From positions 1 to 35,718 of the IMG/VR virus record IMGVR_UViG_3300022928_000068: 35,718 nucleotides of DNA; one strand, written 5' to 3'. This stretch comes from a virus. The notes under the pieces were generated by a model. It saw only the letters and a list, made by a program, of their open reading frames with translations. It did no database searches and was not told the DNA's origin. A program made the translations under genes and the position numbers. Positions 12,001 through 20,135 of the stretch are shown in pieces. Each line of letters begins with the position of its first letter. Position 1 is the first letter of the stretch.

Positions 12001-12908
12001 AAGGTCCAAATAGTTCTGATAAAGGACCAATAGGTCAAAAAGGGCCTAGAGGTCCACAAGGACCAAGAGGAGGAAATGGTATACCAGGACCACAGGGTCC
12101 AACAGGACCTAACGGACCGATTGGACCTGAAGGTAATAAAGGTATTAAAGGAATAAAAGGTTTTATAGGACCTAAAGGTCCCAAAGGACCACAAGGCCCA
12201 CAAGGCCCAACCGGCCCACAAGGACCACTAGGACCGTTAGGGTCAAGTAGTACAGATAAAGGAGAAAAAGGTTCAAAAGGACGTAAAGGACCGATAGGGA
12301 TAACAGGAGCTAAAGGGCCAAAAGGTTACAAAGGACCTAAAGGTTCAATAGGTCTTGATGGTGCGAATGCAGATAAAGGTATTAAAGGTCTAAAGGGTCC
12401 TTTACAACTTAAGGGACGTAAAGGTCCTATTGGACCACAGGGTCCCACAGGCCCTAAAGGGTCACAAGGATTAATTGGACCTAAAGGTTATAAAGGTCCT
12501 ACAGGTGGTGGAGGACTTCAAGGAGCCACAGGACCTCAAGGACCTGCCGGAGCACAAGGACCAGCAGGAGGACCATCTGACAAAAGATTAAAAGAAAATA
12601 TTGTTACCATTGATGAAGCACTTAAAAAAGTATTGAAATTAAGAGGAGTAGAATTTATATGGAGAAAAGAAGGTATTAATGGTGAAATCATTGATGAGGG
12701 TGGTAGAAAAGATATTGGTGTTATTGCACAAGAAGTTAAAGAGGTTTTACCTGAATTAATTCTTGGTGACGAAGAAAGTGCTTATAGAGTAAGATACGGT
12801 GAAATGATATCAATATTATTTGAGGCTATTAAAGAACAAGAATCAATACTAGATTTAAAAGAAGATGAGTTAGAAGAGTTAGAGAGAAAATTTAAAGATA
12901 ATCAGTAA
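9069..12908 (+). CDS. Collagen-like phage fibre protein 3 with C-terminal S74 chaperone domain
   Basis: A 1279-residue paralogue of the two preceding genes. Residues 1-95 are the shared head domain ([10 protein letters not shown] at the start, GNWVG at its end). Residues about 95-1165 are Gly-X-Y repeats, here richer in GPQ, GPI and GPT than the GLK-rich fibres 1 and 2, with frequent S-S/T-D-K-G register breaks. Residues 1170-1279 form an S74 chaperone with Ser1170 and Lys1175 in SDKRLK and GVIAQE. The last 30 residues are highly charged and helical-looking, as expected for a trimerising tail. Translation is probably coupled to fibre 2 through the TAATG overlap. The 3' end overlaps the convergent minus-strand gene by 17 bases, with no visible terminator between them. 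Confidence 0.9.
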   Translation: MANIIIYPTGSTTNSNPHIIFTGSGSNDYTIEIDTSGDLIFKSSSNIFKIKDSAQPFQFDGEVDVVNSELYVGSTMVVDSNGNWVGVLSGLKGIQGPIGAKGRVGDQGPKGAKGQEGPVGEQGDKGNLGIKGRIGSTGIKGAKGPISVKGDKGNRGPQGEDGAVGPKGLKGVRPSDSSKGIKGPKGLKGETSNDKGLKGPIGFKGIKGNKGPKQVTGPQGSQGGISPKGPIGLQGPTSTDKGQKGPKGIKGVKGQKGIDGNKGPEGDKGLRYTDGDQGPQGPTGPTADKGIKGNKGVKGLLGPQGIQGPDGTVGTQGPQGPLGPQGVQSSDKGDKGIKGIKGRKGIKGPKQVRGNIGIQGDKGFIGPQGPEGPAGPAAVKGPIGPQGPIGPKGLEGNRGPQGSSLKGPTGSGGEKGPQGDNSTDKGPIGIKGPIGIKGFKGPRGPQSEVSVGDKGNTGPIGPQGPASSDKGLKGPQGFKGLKGKRGPQGPQGNNEKGFIGDGAQGGDIGPTNTDKGHQGPTGPVGPKGFVGTKGSIGTSPQGDVGDGGDQGPTASQGPASTDKGLKGLKGFKGPKGFTGPQGGIGPRITGPTGPNGPTGPTNTDKGLKGFQGPTGPTNTDKGTQGSKGPRGPQGGQGPTGPNGPKGITGGQGPQGPTSTDKGVKGQKGYKGPEGPTGEKGPLGPKGLQNNTQGDQGPVSSDRGDKGPKGIKGIKGVKGPRGEQGAKNITGAKGPTGPQGPAGNNKGPIGQLGPIGFTGPQGLKGSTSDIGNKGPIGPQGPASTDRGVQGNIGAFIGQGPQGPQGPNSSTGLVGAQGPIGPAGNNKGPIGPQGNRADKGPIGPVGEKNNTGGQGPTGPQGPASSDRGPQGPQGNKAQTGDQGPIGPQNIVGAQGPIGPQGPASSDKGPKGPLGPIGPIGPQGSIGSKNATGGVGDRGLQGDQGQNRGPQGDQGPIQSGGSQGIQGLKGLKGLKGGRGTQGPNSSDKGPIGQKGPRGPQGPRGGNGIPGPQGPTGPNGPIGPEGNKGIKGIKGFIGPKGPKGPQGPQGPTGPQGPLGPLGSSSTDKGEKGSKGRKGPIGITGAKGPKGYKGPKGSIGLDGANADKGIKGLKGPLQLKGRKGPIGPQGPTGPKGSQGLIGPKGYKGPTGGGGLQGATGPQGPAGAQGPAGGPSDKRLKENIVTIDEALKKVLKLRGVEFIWRKEGINGEIIDEGGRKDIGVIAQEVKEVLPELILGDEESAYRVRYGEMISILFEAIKEQESILDLKEDELEELERKFKDNQ

Positions 12909-13947
12909 TCATATCGTTAAGATATTGAGAAACCAAAGTATGGTCGGCATAATCATAATAACTTCTACTCATTGACGCACCTTCAATTACTTCCTCAGAA
13001 ATCATTTCTTTAGTCAGGTCTTCAAAGTCACCATAATACTCAAATACATTTCTGTAATCATCTAACTGATAGTCATCATTAAAAATTGAACTAAATAAAT
13101 AAGGTATGAATTTGGTAACTTCTATAATGTAGTTGTAAATTGTTTTTTCTTCACCATTACTAGTTTTTACGGTCTTAGATTCCCAATCACCACTATTATC
13201 TATTTCCAATAGATGTTTAATCTCATTTATTATTTCATTATACTTTTCATCAGTATATGCGGTGTTATATGAGTGATGGTGAAGTGAATATAAATTACCT
13301 GAAACTTCAGAAGCCTCATCTAATAAGACTTTAGTAGATTTTTCATCTTCTTCTAAAATATCCATTACTAATAAAGGGTCTTTAACTTCAACATAATTAG
13401 GGTGACCTTGGTCTTGAGCGATATTTTCTAATAACTCAGTTTCGGGTGAAATTTGAGTTCCTGATAATTCTTCAGATATTGATTTGGCAAGTAAGAATTT
13501 ATTTTTTTCATTTAACTCTTCAATAACATCGGTGTATAAATTTTGAGTAACATCTTGAAATGGTTCGAACCAATCATCTTCACCTAAAATATTTTCAACC
13601 ATTTCTGATGATGACATTTCACGATGACCGTCATCTGATTTAAAAAAAGTACTTAAGTCTGACCTTTCCCCAAGAGTTAAAAAATATTTATCACCTTTTT
13701 TACTTATATCACTATAGGTGGAAACAATGTTATCGATAGTTTTTTTACGGTCATCAATATAACTCTTTCTTAGATAAGTCATTGGAAACATTTCAATAAC
13801 ACTTTCGTATGTGTCGGAGTTTTGAAGTAATCCGAACCTTTCTAGTAAATCAAAAAAACTATCCTTATCACCATTGAGATAACGGTTGATAAAGTCTTCA
13901 ACCTCACCTGAACCTCCTTGTAGTATACTGATAATTTTTTCTTTCAT
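12892..13947 (-). CDS. Acidic protein of unknown function (351 aa)
   Basis: Not recognised. The 351-residue product is strongly acidic (many Glu/Asp) and looks mainly helical, with no signal peptide or membrane segment. It contains a histidine cluster (LHHHSYNT) and a tyrosine/aspartate-rich end ([11 protein letters not shown]). On the minus strand the ATG is preceded by TATATTTATAAG at 13972-13961, the motif found ahead of other probably late genes in this window, and by a terminator that ends the upstream small gene, so it is likely transcribed alone. Its 3' end overlaps the end of fibre 3 by 17 bases. A late or virion-associated role is inference from the promoter motif and the neighbourhood only. 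Confidence 0.75.
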   Translation of the reverse strand: MKEKIISILQGGSGEVEDFINRYLNGDKDSFFDLLERFGLLQNSDTYESVIEMFPMTYLRKSYIDDRKKTIDNIVSTYSDISKKGDKYFLTLGERSDLSTFFKSDDGHREMSSSEMVENILGEDDWFEPFQDVTQNLYTDVIEELNEKNKFLLAKSISEELSGTQISPETELLENIAQDQGHPNYVEVKDPLLVMDILEEDEKSTKVLLDEASEVSGNLYSLHHHSYNTAYTDEKYNEIINEIKHLLEIDNSGDWESKTVKTSNGEEKTIYNYIIEVTKFIPYLFSSIFNDDYQLDDYRNVFEYYGDFEDLTKEMISEEVIEGASMSRSYYDYADHTLVSQYLNDMITDYL

Positions 13948-13954
13948 AACATGT

Positions 13955-13975
13955 TATTTACTTATAAATATAAAA
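13955..13975 (-). promoter_or_regulatory. Late-promoter-like motif ahead of the 351-residue gene
   Basis: The minus strand reads TATATTTATAAGTAAATAAC, ending 8 bases before the ATG at 13947. It matches the ATATTTAT-nnn-TAAAA pattern seen ahead of at least six other genes in the window. Confidence 0.5.
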
Positions 13976-13976
13976 A

Positions 13977-14001
13977 AAGGTGAGTTTTACCTCACCTTAG
14001 A
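13977..14001 (-). terminator. Intrinsic terminator of the 43-residue minus-strand gene
   Basis: Read on the minus strand, AAGGTGAG (complement of 13993-14000) pairs with CTCACCTT and is followed by a run of seven T. It lies just after the stop codon of the small gene at 14024 and just before the promoter-like motif of the 351-residue gene. Confidence 0.75.
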
Positions 14002-14023
14002 TTAATCCGCTAAAAATAATTAG

Positions 14024-14155
14024 TTATTTTTTTTCGTAATACTTTTCTACTGTTTTCTTAATTGCCTCTTTTACAGTTTGAGTATTGGCATTTCTTACAG
14101 TTTGAGTAGTTTTCTTTTGTTGGTTTTTGTTTTTATTTTTACAGCCGCATCCCAT
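14024..14155 (-). CDS. Small lysine-rich protein, MGCGCK N-terminus (43 aa)
   Basis: A 43-residue reading frame beginning MGCGCKNKNKNQQKK and ending EKYYEKK. The product is very basic, with a Cys-Gly-Cys start followed by a Lys/Asn-rich stretch and a probable C-terminal helix (VKEAIKKTVEKYY). Function is unknown; the two close cysteines could bind a metal or be modified, but this is speculation. Support for its reality: its own ATATATTTAT-type motif about 40 bases upstream, an intrinsic terminator 20 bases after the stop, and clean protein-like composition. It is divergent from the gene at 14258, with both promoters in the 100-base gap between them. Confidence 0.65.
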   Translation of the reverse strand: MGCGCKNKNKNQQKKTTQTVRNANTQTVKEAIKKTVEKYYEKK

Positions 14156-14175
14156 AGTTGATATTTTTTTGATAA

Positions 14176-14198
14176 AGTTTATAATAATAAATATATGT
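14176..14198 (-). promoter_or_regulatory. Late-promoter-like motif ahead of the 43-residue gene
   Basis: The minus strand reads CATATATTTATTATTATAAA here, matching the ATATTTAT motif. It sits farther from its ATG (about 20-40 bases) than the other copies. Confidence 0.4.
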
Positions 14199-14230
14199 AA
14201 CCATGAATTAATGTAATAATTGGTTTTTAA

Positions 14231-14248
14231 TTATATTTATGATAAAAG
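14231..14248 (+). promoter_or_regulatory. Late-promoter-like motif ahead of the 537-residue gene
   Basis: TATATTTATGATAAAAG ends 9 bases before the ATG at 14258. It is one of the clearest copies of the ATATTTAT-nnn-TAAAA motif. Confidence 0.5.
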
Positions 14249-14257
14249 TACAATATT

Positions 14258-15871
14258 ATGAGTCTTAGTCAAGTTTTAACTGAAAGTAGGAAAGATGATT
14301 TTTTGAGAAAATTTAAAAGTAAGTTTTCACCTGAACAACTTAAGAAAGTGTTTAGTCTTTCAAGAAGTTTAGCACCTAATCAAAAATTCCTAATGTTTTT
14401 AGGTAATGTAATATCTTCAGAAAATTTTGATGAGAATCTAAGTAAGGCTGAAAAAGTAGTAGAAAAGTTTATAAAATATCAACAAGCATTAGAACAAAAA
14501 GATATTAATCAGTATAGAACTTTAGAAGACATAATAACTACAATTAATAATCATGAAAATAAAGTAAGACGTACAGTTAAATCAGTAGACGGTGCAGATG
14601 TCGTATATGAAAATGATAGATTTACAGTAGTAACACCTCAGACACATAAGGCAAGTTGTTACTATGGGGCTGGAACTAAATGGTGTACGGCCTCTTTAAA
14701 TGGTTCTACACATTTTGATAATTATAATGTTGATGGTAAACTTTTTTATATTCTAGATAAAAAGGCTAAAAGTAATGACCGTTTTTATAAAGTGGCGGTT
14801 TTACAAAAATATGATGGAGATAAGACTTTTTATGATGCACCAGATAAATCATTCAAAGACGGATGGATATTAGGTACTCCTGAGTATGATGAAATACAGA
14901 AGAGTATTGATGAGTATATTGAAACTAACTACCAACGAGAAATTAAAATTTTCAAAGATAAAGAAGCCGCTCGTTTAGAAAGAGAAAGATTAAGAAAGAT
15001 AGCTGAAAGACGTAGAATTGCTCAAATGTTAGCTGATGCGGAAGAAAGAAAAGAAAACGATGAATGGAATTTAGAAAACACTGATGTTGATGGTGAAAAG
15101 GCTAATGCAGTTTTTGAAGTTTTAGTTGATGAATATGGTGTTAATGTTAATGAAGAAGAAGGAGAATCTATCTACAATTTAGTTCCTTCACAATATTCCC
15201 ATTATGATTTACAAACGTTTGAATGGACAGGAGAAGACGAACAAGGATTAATACTCGCTGTTGGAGATTGGGATGAGGTATGGCAGGCGGCTAAGGAATA
15301 TTATGAGGGTTTATGGGACGATATGGGTGCTGATGGTTGGAATAGAGGTTTTGTTGAATCATATATTGATGAAAGTGAAGTCAGAGATTGGTTTTATGAT
15401 ATGTTTGAAGAAGATGTAAATAATAATTATGAGGTTTACTTTGATGATGACTTACCTCTGTCTGATGAACAGGAATCTCAAATCGCCAAATTAAAAGAAG
15501 AACAAGAAGAGTTAGATGAAATAACTGCTAATCTTGACGATGAATATACTGATGATGAAGTAGAATTAGCTGAAGATAGATGGAATGAAATTGATGATGA
15601 AATAACTGATATTGAAAGTGACCCTCAAGGAGAACCCACAGTTGGACAGATAGAAGATATGGTTAATTCAAGAGTAGACGATGTAATGTATGATATGGTA
15701 AGGTCTATGGAAGATTACGGATTAGATTTAAATGACTATGTGGATACTGATGCTTTATTTGAGGCGGCTATTGATGCTGATGGTGTTGGTAATGCCTTGA
15801 ATAGTTATGACGGTGCTGAATATGAGTCATCAATCAATGGAACTTGGTATCATGTAGTTAGAACAGAATAA
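14258..15871 (+). CDS. YGxGTKWCTA-core phage protein A (537 aa)
   Basis: Exact function unknown. Residues 1-20 (MSLSQVLTESRKDDFLRKF) hold an L-T-E step resembling a prohead-protease site. Residues about 85-230 form a core with QKDINQYRTLEDI, then VYENDRFTVVTP, then CYYGAGTKWCTAS, then a YN-x-x-GKLFYILDK strand. I recall this motif set from hypothetical proteins of large phages but cannot name a biochemical activity. A charged helix rich in Arg/Glu follows (about 235-270), and the remaining 270 residues are extremely acidic (Asp/Glu-rich, tryptophan-containing), perhaps a nucleic-acid-mimicking or scaffold-like tail. It is a paralogue of the next gene, whose ATG overlaps its stop (TAATG). A late promoter-like motif lies directly upstream. 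Packaging into the capsid is an inference. Confidence 0.8.
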   Translation: MSLSQVLTESRKDDFLRKFKSKFSPEQLKKVFSLSRSLAPNQKFLMFLGNVISSENFDENLSKAEKVVEKFIKYQQALEQKDINQYRTLEDIITTINNHENKVRRTVKSVDGADVVYENDRFTVVTPQTHKASCYYGAGTKWCTASLNGSTHFDNYNVDGKLFYILDKKAKSNDRFYKVAVLQKYDGDKTFYDAPDKSFKDGWILGTPEYDEIQKSIDEYIETNYQREIKIFKDKEAARLERERLRKIAERRRIAQMLADAEERKENDEWNLENTDVDGEKANAVFEVLVDEYGVNVNEEEGESIYNLVPSQYSHYDLQTFEWTGEDEQGLILAVGDWDEVWQAAKEYYEGLWDDMGADGWNRGFVESYIDESEVRDWFYDMFEEDVNNNYEVYFDDDLPLSDEQESQIAKLKEEQEELDEITANLDDEYTDDEVELAEDRWNEIDDEITDIESDPQGEPTVGQIEDMVNSRVDDVMYDMVRSMEDYGLDLNDYVDTDALFEAAIDADGVGNALNSYDGAEYESSINGTWYHVVRTE

Positions 15872-17571
15872 TGACAAACATAAAAACATACAAGATTGGA
15901 GATAAATGGTCAGATGATTTCGATTACAATGGTATGTTGAAATCAGGATTAAAAGTAAGCCTAAAAACTCCAATAAAAAAAATGGAAGATTTGTTAAAAT
16001 CTTTTACAGATGTTAACTACCATTCAGAGGGAGGACATTTATCACACCTTATTAAAATGGTAAAGTCAGGTAATAATAAAGATGCGGAAAAACACCTTAA
16101 AGACTTTAAAGACTCAATTAATAAAACCTTACATAATTTATCAGAAGGTCAGAATCCACACAGAAAAAAATATGTAGACGTTATAAGTGAGGGTAGAAGA
16201 GAAGATATTTTAAATAGGTTTAATGAAAATCCTGAGTTACAAAAAACAGTAGAGGAATTCTTGGATAACGAATTTAACAAAAGAACTAATTACAAATATG
16301 TAAATTGGGTCCTCAAAAAAAACTTTGATGATTTTGGTAATACTTTTATTTCTTTAGATAGTGTAATTAATTGGCTTGAGAAATTTGATAGAGTAAGAAA
16401 AAACTTACAATACAAAGATATTAATCAATATAAAAATATTCATGACCTTATAGATACATTAGAGGTTTATGGTGATACAAAAAGTCAACAAAGGTCAAAA
16501 TTAAAGGAAGGTACTGAAAGGATATATGAAGACGATAGAATATTAGTGGTAAAACCATTAACCAAAGATTCTTCATGTTATTATGGGTCAGGTACCAGAT
16601 GGTGTACAGCATCAACACAGTTCGGTAATAGATTTGAACAATACAATTCAAAGGGTCCATTGTATTATTTAATAAATAAAAATATGCAACCTACTAATGA
16701 TTATTATAAAATTGCAATTCATTATGATAGTCAAAATAATAGAATGACTCTATATGATGCTAAGGATGTTGTCAATGAAAATCTTTTAGGTTTAATTAAG
16801 ACACTTCCGGCCTTTGATGCTATTCAAAATGACATTACTCAAAATCATAAATGGGATAGGAGTGTGAACATTATTGATATGTTCCGTAAAATATTTAGTG
16901 GTGATTCTAAACTTACTCAAAATCTTAATTTTAAAAGATATAGTTACATGATAGATGGTAAACCACTTAGATTACAAGGTTTTACATCTGGTAAACTAAT
17001 AGGTACATGGGGAGTGAGAGAGTTTGTATTAACTGTCAAAGATGATGATTTTGTATTTTATGCGACCAAGAGTAATGTTTTAGATGAAAGACCAATATAT
17101 GAGGCTATTGAATATGTAGAAAACAAAACAGGTCAAGAGATAAGTCCTGATAGAGTGGATAAATCATTATTTACATATGTTTTGTATAAAATTGTGGACT
17201 TATTCGTAGAAGAAAACTCACAGTTCATGACTGTCGGTAATGACGAGATAACATATTGGAGACCTAAAAATAGTCATTCAAATTATAGGTTTGCTAGTGT
17301 GAATCCAGACAATGCTTACATCAGATTTTTAGAATATATTAGAGATAAAGAATCTCAAAATGAACCAGCCAGTAAAAGAGATTTTTTAATTAATGTTTTA
17401 GAAAAAGACCCTGAAAAGATAGTTTTATCAGGATATCTCTCAACAATGTTCAGTTCAATGAAAGATGCTGGACTCGTTAGTCTTTACAGAGCCAAAGATT
17501 ACCCTTATTTTAGGTACAAGATTGGACCCAACTACAATCTTTGGAAACAAGGAAGACTAGAGAGAATATGA
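15871..17571 (+). CDS. YGxGTKWCTA-core phage protein B (566 aa), with N-terminal extension
   Basis: A paralogue of the preceding gene. Homology begins at residue about 102 (VDVISEGRREDILNRF aligns with SQVLTESRKDDFLRKF) and continues through QYKDINQYKNIHDLI, RIYEDDRILVVKP and CYYGSGTRWCTAS (about residues 230-245), then YYLINK. Residues 1-100 are an extra Lys-rich helical region absent from paralogue A, possibly a separate small protein fused in front. An I-S-E step at residues 105-107 lies exactly where paralogue A has L-T-E, so processing there would give both proteins equivalent ends. The C-terminal half (about 310-566) is not acidic like A and is not recognised; it ends with a helix-turn-helix-like stretch (NVLEKDPEKIVLSGYLSTMF). 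The overlaps with neighbours (TAATG before, ATGA after) indicate an operon. Confidence 0.8.
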   Translation: MTNIKTYKIGDKWSDDFDYNGMLKSGLKVSLKTPIKKMEDLLKSFTDVNYHSEGGHLSHLIKMVKSGNNKDAEKHLKDFKDSINKTLHNLSEGQNPHRKKYVDVISEGRREDILNRFNENPELQKTVEEFLDNEFNKRTNYKYVNWVLKKNFDDFGNTFISLDSVINWLEKFDRVRKNLQYKDINQYKNIHDLIDTLEVYGDTKSQQRSKLKEGTERIYEDDRILVVKPLTKDSSCYYGSGTRWCTASTQFGNRFEQYNSKGPLYYLINKNMQPTNDYYKIAIHYDSQNNRMTLYDAKDVVNENLLGLIKTLPAFDAIQNDITQNHKWDRSVNIIDMFRKIFSGDSKLTQNLNFKRYSYMIDGKPLRLQGFTSGKLIGTWGVREFVLTVKDDDFVFYATKSNVLDERPIYEAIEYVENKTGQEISPDRVDKSLFTYVLYKIVDLFVEENSQFMTVGNDEITYWRPKNSHSNYRFASVNPDNAYIRFLEYIRDKESQNEPASKRDFLINVLEKDPEKIVLSGYLSTMFSSMKDAGLVSLYRAKDYPYFRYKIGPNYNLWKQGRLERI

Positions 17572-18344
17572 GATTAAATACAGACTGGATTTTACAAGAA
17601 CCTATAGATTTAGAACACAAACAATATGTTCTATTAGACTACATGGCCAAAGTCAATGAAGACTTTGATAACTTCGTATTATACCCATCTTTTCAAGAAC
17701 TAGCACTACATTTAGCGAGTATAGGTTCTTTAAAAGAGAGAGGACAGTACCTTATTTTAAATAGAGAACCTGAAGATATTGACGATGAAATATTATTAAG
17801 TGATTTAAACTATAAAAAGTTAATTAGTACTAAAGAAAATATTGATGAAATATTCAAAATAGTCGAATACTCAAAAGATAAATTAACCGATTTATTTCTT
17901 ATTGGTAAGTCTATTTATTCTTTAATTTATGATGCTACATTGGTGAGTGTTGTTTTTAATGGGGATAAAATAAAAACTGAAAAACCAGGTAGAGGTTTCA
18001 TTTACTTCAATTACAAAGGTAAAGGTTATATTTACCAATACTTTATTAGGTTATTATCAGATAAATCAGGAGAAAACAAATGTGATATAAGTAAAATATA
18101 TGAAGGAGATATTATAGGTGAAAATTTAGAAGATGTTATATCATTAATAAAACAAAATCACCAATTAAAAGATGGTCCTAGATATCAACCACATGAAAAA
18201 ATAGATAAAAGACTACCAATATTTAGAGTTAAATTTGAACAAGAATATGATTTAGAAGGTGGTTTACTTGCGATTATAAAAAGAAAGGTAATGAATTATA
18301 TTTTTCAGACAATAAAAATTCAAGAACTAAAAAATGACGACTAA
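17568..18344 (+). CDS. Phage protein of unknown function (258 aa)
   Basis: Not recognised. I chose the ATG at 17568, which overlaps the preceding stop as ATGA and gives MRLNTDWILQEPIDLEHK; a start 27 bases upstream is possible but less economical. The product is soluble with mixed charge. It begins with a conserved-looking LNTDW-x-x-x-EPIDxEHKxYxLLDY segment, and the C-terminal part (residues 225-250) is a basic amphipathic stretch (AIIKRKVMNYIFQTIKI). It overlaps the next gene by 11 bases. Its position in a run of translationally coupled genes with the two YGxGTKWCTA paralogues suggests a shared expression programme. Confidence 0.75.
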   Translation: MRLNTDWILQEPIDLEHKQYVLLDYMAKVNEDFDNFVLYPSFQELALHLASIGSLKERGQYLILNREPEDIDDEILLSDLNYKKLISTKENIDEIFKIVEYSKDKLTDLFLIGKSIYSLIYDATLVSVVFNGDKIKTEKPGRGFIYFNYKGKGYIYQYFIRLLSDKSGENKCDISKIYEGDIIGENLEDVISLIKQNHQLKDGPRYQPHEKIDKRLPIFRVKFEQEYDLEGGLLAIIKRKVMNYIFQTIKIQELKNDD

Positions 18345-18747
18345 AATTAAAAAACCTGACCATATAGTTTGGGATGAAGAAAATCAAAAATATCATGCGA
18401 ATATTTTACCTTATGGTAGTAGTGTTTCTGCACCTGTTATTAAGATAGAAGATATATCTTCATATAAACAAAGAAATGTTCAAAAAATACAAACTAAATT
18501 CAATAAGAAATATCAAGAGTTAGTTGATGAATATAATAATTTAGTTGATGAAGTTAAGTTAAACCAAATAGTGTATGAATCTGATTTCTCATTTGAGCCT
18601 GTGATAGGTAATACTTATCATTTATACTATAGAGAAAATGGAAAATATTTTTTATCTTTAATTGAACCTGAAATGTGGAATCAAGAATATGTTTTAAGTG
18701 TAGAATTAAATTCTGAACATAAATGGGTTTTAATTAAAGAGGTATAA
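18334..18747 (+). CDS. DUF2452-like protein (137 aa)
   Basis: A 137-residue soluble protein. The N-terminal part (PDHIVWDEENQKYHANILPY, then APVIKIED) and the C-terminal part (FEPVIGNTYHLYYRENGKY, then LSLIEPEMWNQ) match my memory of DUF2452, a short family with a central coiled region and a final F-x-P-x-x-G-x-x-Y-x-L-Y element. The middle (about 48-78) is a charged coiled-coil-like helix (QTKFNKKYQELVDEYNNLVDE). The biochemical role of the family is unknown. It overlaps the previous gene by 11 bases and lies 2 bases from the glycosyltransferase gene that follows. Confidence 0.6.
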   Translation: MTTKIKKPDHIVWDEENQKYHANILPYGSSVSAPVIKIEDISSYKQRNVQKIQTKFNKKYQELVDEYNNLVDEVKLNQIVYESDFSFEPVIGNTYHLYYRENGKYFLSLIEPEMWNQEYVLSVELNSEHKWVLIKEV

Positions 18748-18749
18748 AT

Positions 18750-19682
18750 ATGAGTTTACAAAATCCAAAAGACGTAAATGTTACTAACAATACCATATCC
18801 ACTGTATTAGCTGGAGGATTAGGTAATATGATGTTCCAAACAGCTACACTAATGGTTTACGCAAAAGAAACGGGTTATGACCCCTTAGTTGGGTATTGGA
18901 CAACTCATCAATCCGAAAGTTCTAAATTTAATAAACATCTCAATAGAAACGGTAGAAATATACACTTTGACCCATGGGGAGGACACATACTTAAAGACCC
19001 ACATATTTCTTTTGGTGATGTATATCCTAATATACCTTGGTTCGATAGTCGACCTAATGCATTTCAATGGTGGTTCGACCAAAGTTTAGCGTGGGACATC
19101 GATACTGGAGAAGGTGGAGTTTATTACGATTTAAAACAAAAAGTTAAACCACCTTATCTATTTCAGGGATATTTTTTCAATAAATTATATTGGCATCATG
19201 AAAGAGATTATATTTTAGAATTATTTACACCCGATAAAAATATTAGTGATTATATTGAATATAACTATGGTAACTTATTTGATAAAAGTATTTCTTTACA
19301 TTTGAGAATGGGTGGAGGAAGACAAGATAATTTTTTTGATATTAAATTAATTCCAGATGAATGGGTAAGTAAAATTTTAAAAGAAGAAGGTGATGGACAT
19401 AAAGTACTTGTATTTTCTGATAACCTAAATTCAGCCAAATCATTTGTAAATAAATTAGGATTTCCCAAAGAAAAATTTGTTTATATTGACGAAGACCCGT
19501 ATATTGCGGTTCATATGATGAGTATGTGTGATAAACATATTCTATCTAATTCAACTTTATCATTTTGGGGTGCATACCTTGATAAAAAACAAGAAAATGA
19601 ATATACTTTTATACATGAAAGTTTTTTCGAAAGACACCCTTATAGTATGATACCTTACGATAAATGGAAAATTAATTATTAA
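18750..19682 (+). CDS. GT11-type glycosyltransferase (fucosyltransferase-like)
   Basis: A 310-residue glycosyltransferase resembling family GT11 (alpha-1,2-fucosyltransferases and relatives, GDP-sugar dependent). Family marks in order: GGLGNMMFQTA at residues 22-32 (family G-G-L-G-N-Q-x-F-Q), SLHLRMGGG at 182-190 (family HxRRGDY, here with Met-Gly in place of the usual Arg-Gly-Asp), VFSDN near 222, and LSNSTLSFWGAYL near 267-279 (family SNSSFSWWGA). No signal peptide or membrane anchor. The altered HxRRGD loop suggests a changed donor or substrate. Inference: it may modify a virion component or a host glycan. It lies 2 bases after the DUF2452-like gene and 11 bases before the next. Confidence 0.78.
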   Translation: MSLQNPKDVNVTNNTISTVLAGGLGNMMFQTATLMVYAKETGYDPLVGYWTTHQSESSKFNKHLNRNGRNIHFDPWGGHILKDPHISFGDVYPNIPWFDSRPNAFQWWFDQSLAWDIDTGEGGVYYDLKQKVKPPYLFQGYFFNKLYWHHERDYILELFTPDKNISDYIEYNYGNLFDKSISLHLRMGGGRQDNFFDIKLIPDEWVSKILKEEGDGHKVLVFSDNLNSAKSFVNKLGFPKEKFVYIDEDPYIAVHMMSMCDKHILSNSTLSFWGAYLDKKQENEYTFIHESFFERHPYSMIPYDKWKINY

Positions 19683-19693
19683 ATTATATTATT

Positions 19694-19909
19694 ATGAGTG
19701 AACAAATTGAAATAACAAAAACAATGATGAATAAATTGAATGGTAAACTTAGAGTTCCAATTCACATTAGTTATATAGCTAATTACATCTTAAAAGATTC
19801 TGTAGAAAAAACTAGAAAAGTTATGAACAAACTTGTAGAAGATGGTATGGTAGTAGAAAGTAAGATTGCAAAAGATTATTACGTATTAAATAAAAGTAAA
19901 AATGAATAA
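19694..19909 (+). CDS. Small winged-helix-like protein (71 aa)
   Basis: A 71-residue protein shaped like a winged helix-turn-helix: helix (TKTMMNKLNG), a short turn (VPIHISYIANYI), a recognition-type helix (SVEKTRKVMNKLVEDG) and a two-strand wing (MVVESKIAKDYYVL). Inference: a small DNA-binding regulator. The fold call rests on pattern only. The leader is A/T-rich (TATTATTATGAG) without Shine-Dalgarno. The stop overlaps the next gene by 8 bases. Confidence 0.6.
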   Translation: MSEQIEITKTMMNKLNGKLRVPIHISYIANYILKDSVEKTRKVMNKLVEDGMVVESKIAKDYYVLNKSKNE

Positions 19910-20135
19910 AGAGTTAGTCACACATCCAACACATTATGGTGGAAAAGACAATCCATATGAAGTTATAAAAATAGCGGAAGCAACAGGATTAGATAAGGAT
20001 GCTTATCTTTTTAACGTACTTAAGTATATTGTTAGAAGTGGTAAAAAAGATGATAATCCCCCTGTACAAGATTTAAAAAAAGCGTTATTTTATTTGGATA
20101 GAAGAATAAAAATAATAGAGAAGAATGGAGAATAA
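19902..20135 (+). CDS. DUF3310 protein (77 aa)
   Basis: A 77-residue protein matching DUF3310, a common small phage family sometimes labelled nucleotide kinase-like. Signature elements: THPTHYGG near the start, YEVIKIAEATGLDKDAYLFN, the central NVLKYIVRSGKK, and DLKKALFYLDRRIK at the end. The role in phage biology is not established. It overlaps the gene before by 8 bases and the DNA methyltransferase after it by 11 bases, so all three are probably translated together. Confidence 0.85.
   Translation: MNKELVTHPTHYGGKDNPYEVIKIAEATGLDKDAYLFNVLKYIVRSGKKDDNPPVQDLKKALFYLDRRIKIIEKNGE

Noticed and set aside
870-12221. Many open frames antisense to the fibre genes (Pro-, Phe- and Trp-rich)
   Set aside because: They are shadows of the Gly-X-Y codon bias (GGA/CCA read backwards) and have no start context or plausible composition.
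33-12908. Short tandem nucleotide repeats that might be read as a CRISPR array or satellite
   Set aside because: The periodicity follows Gly-X-Y codons in long open frames; there are no constant repeats with unique spacers.
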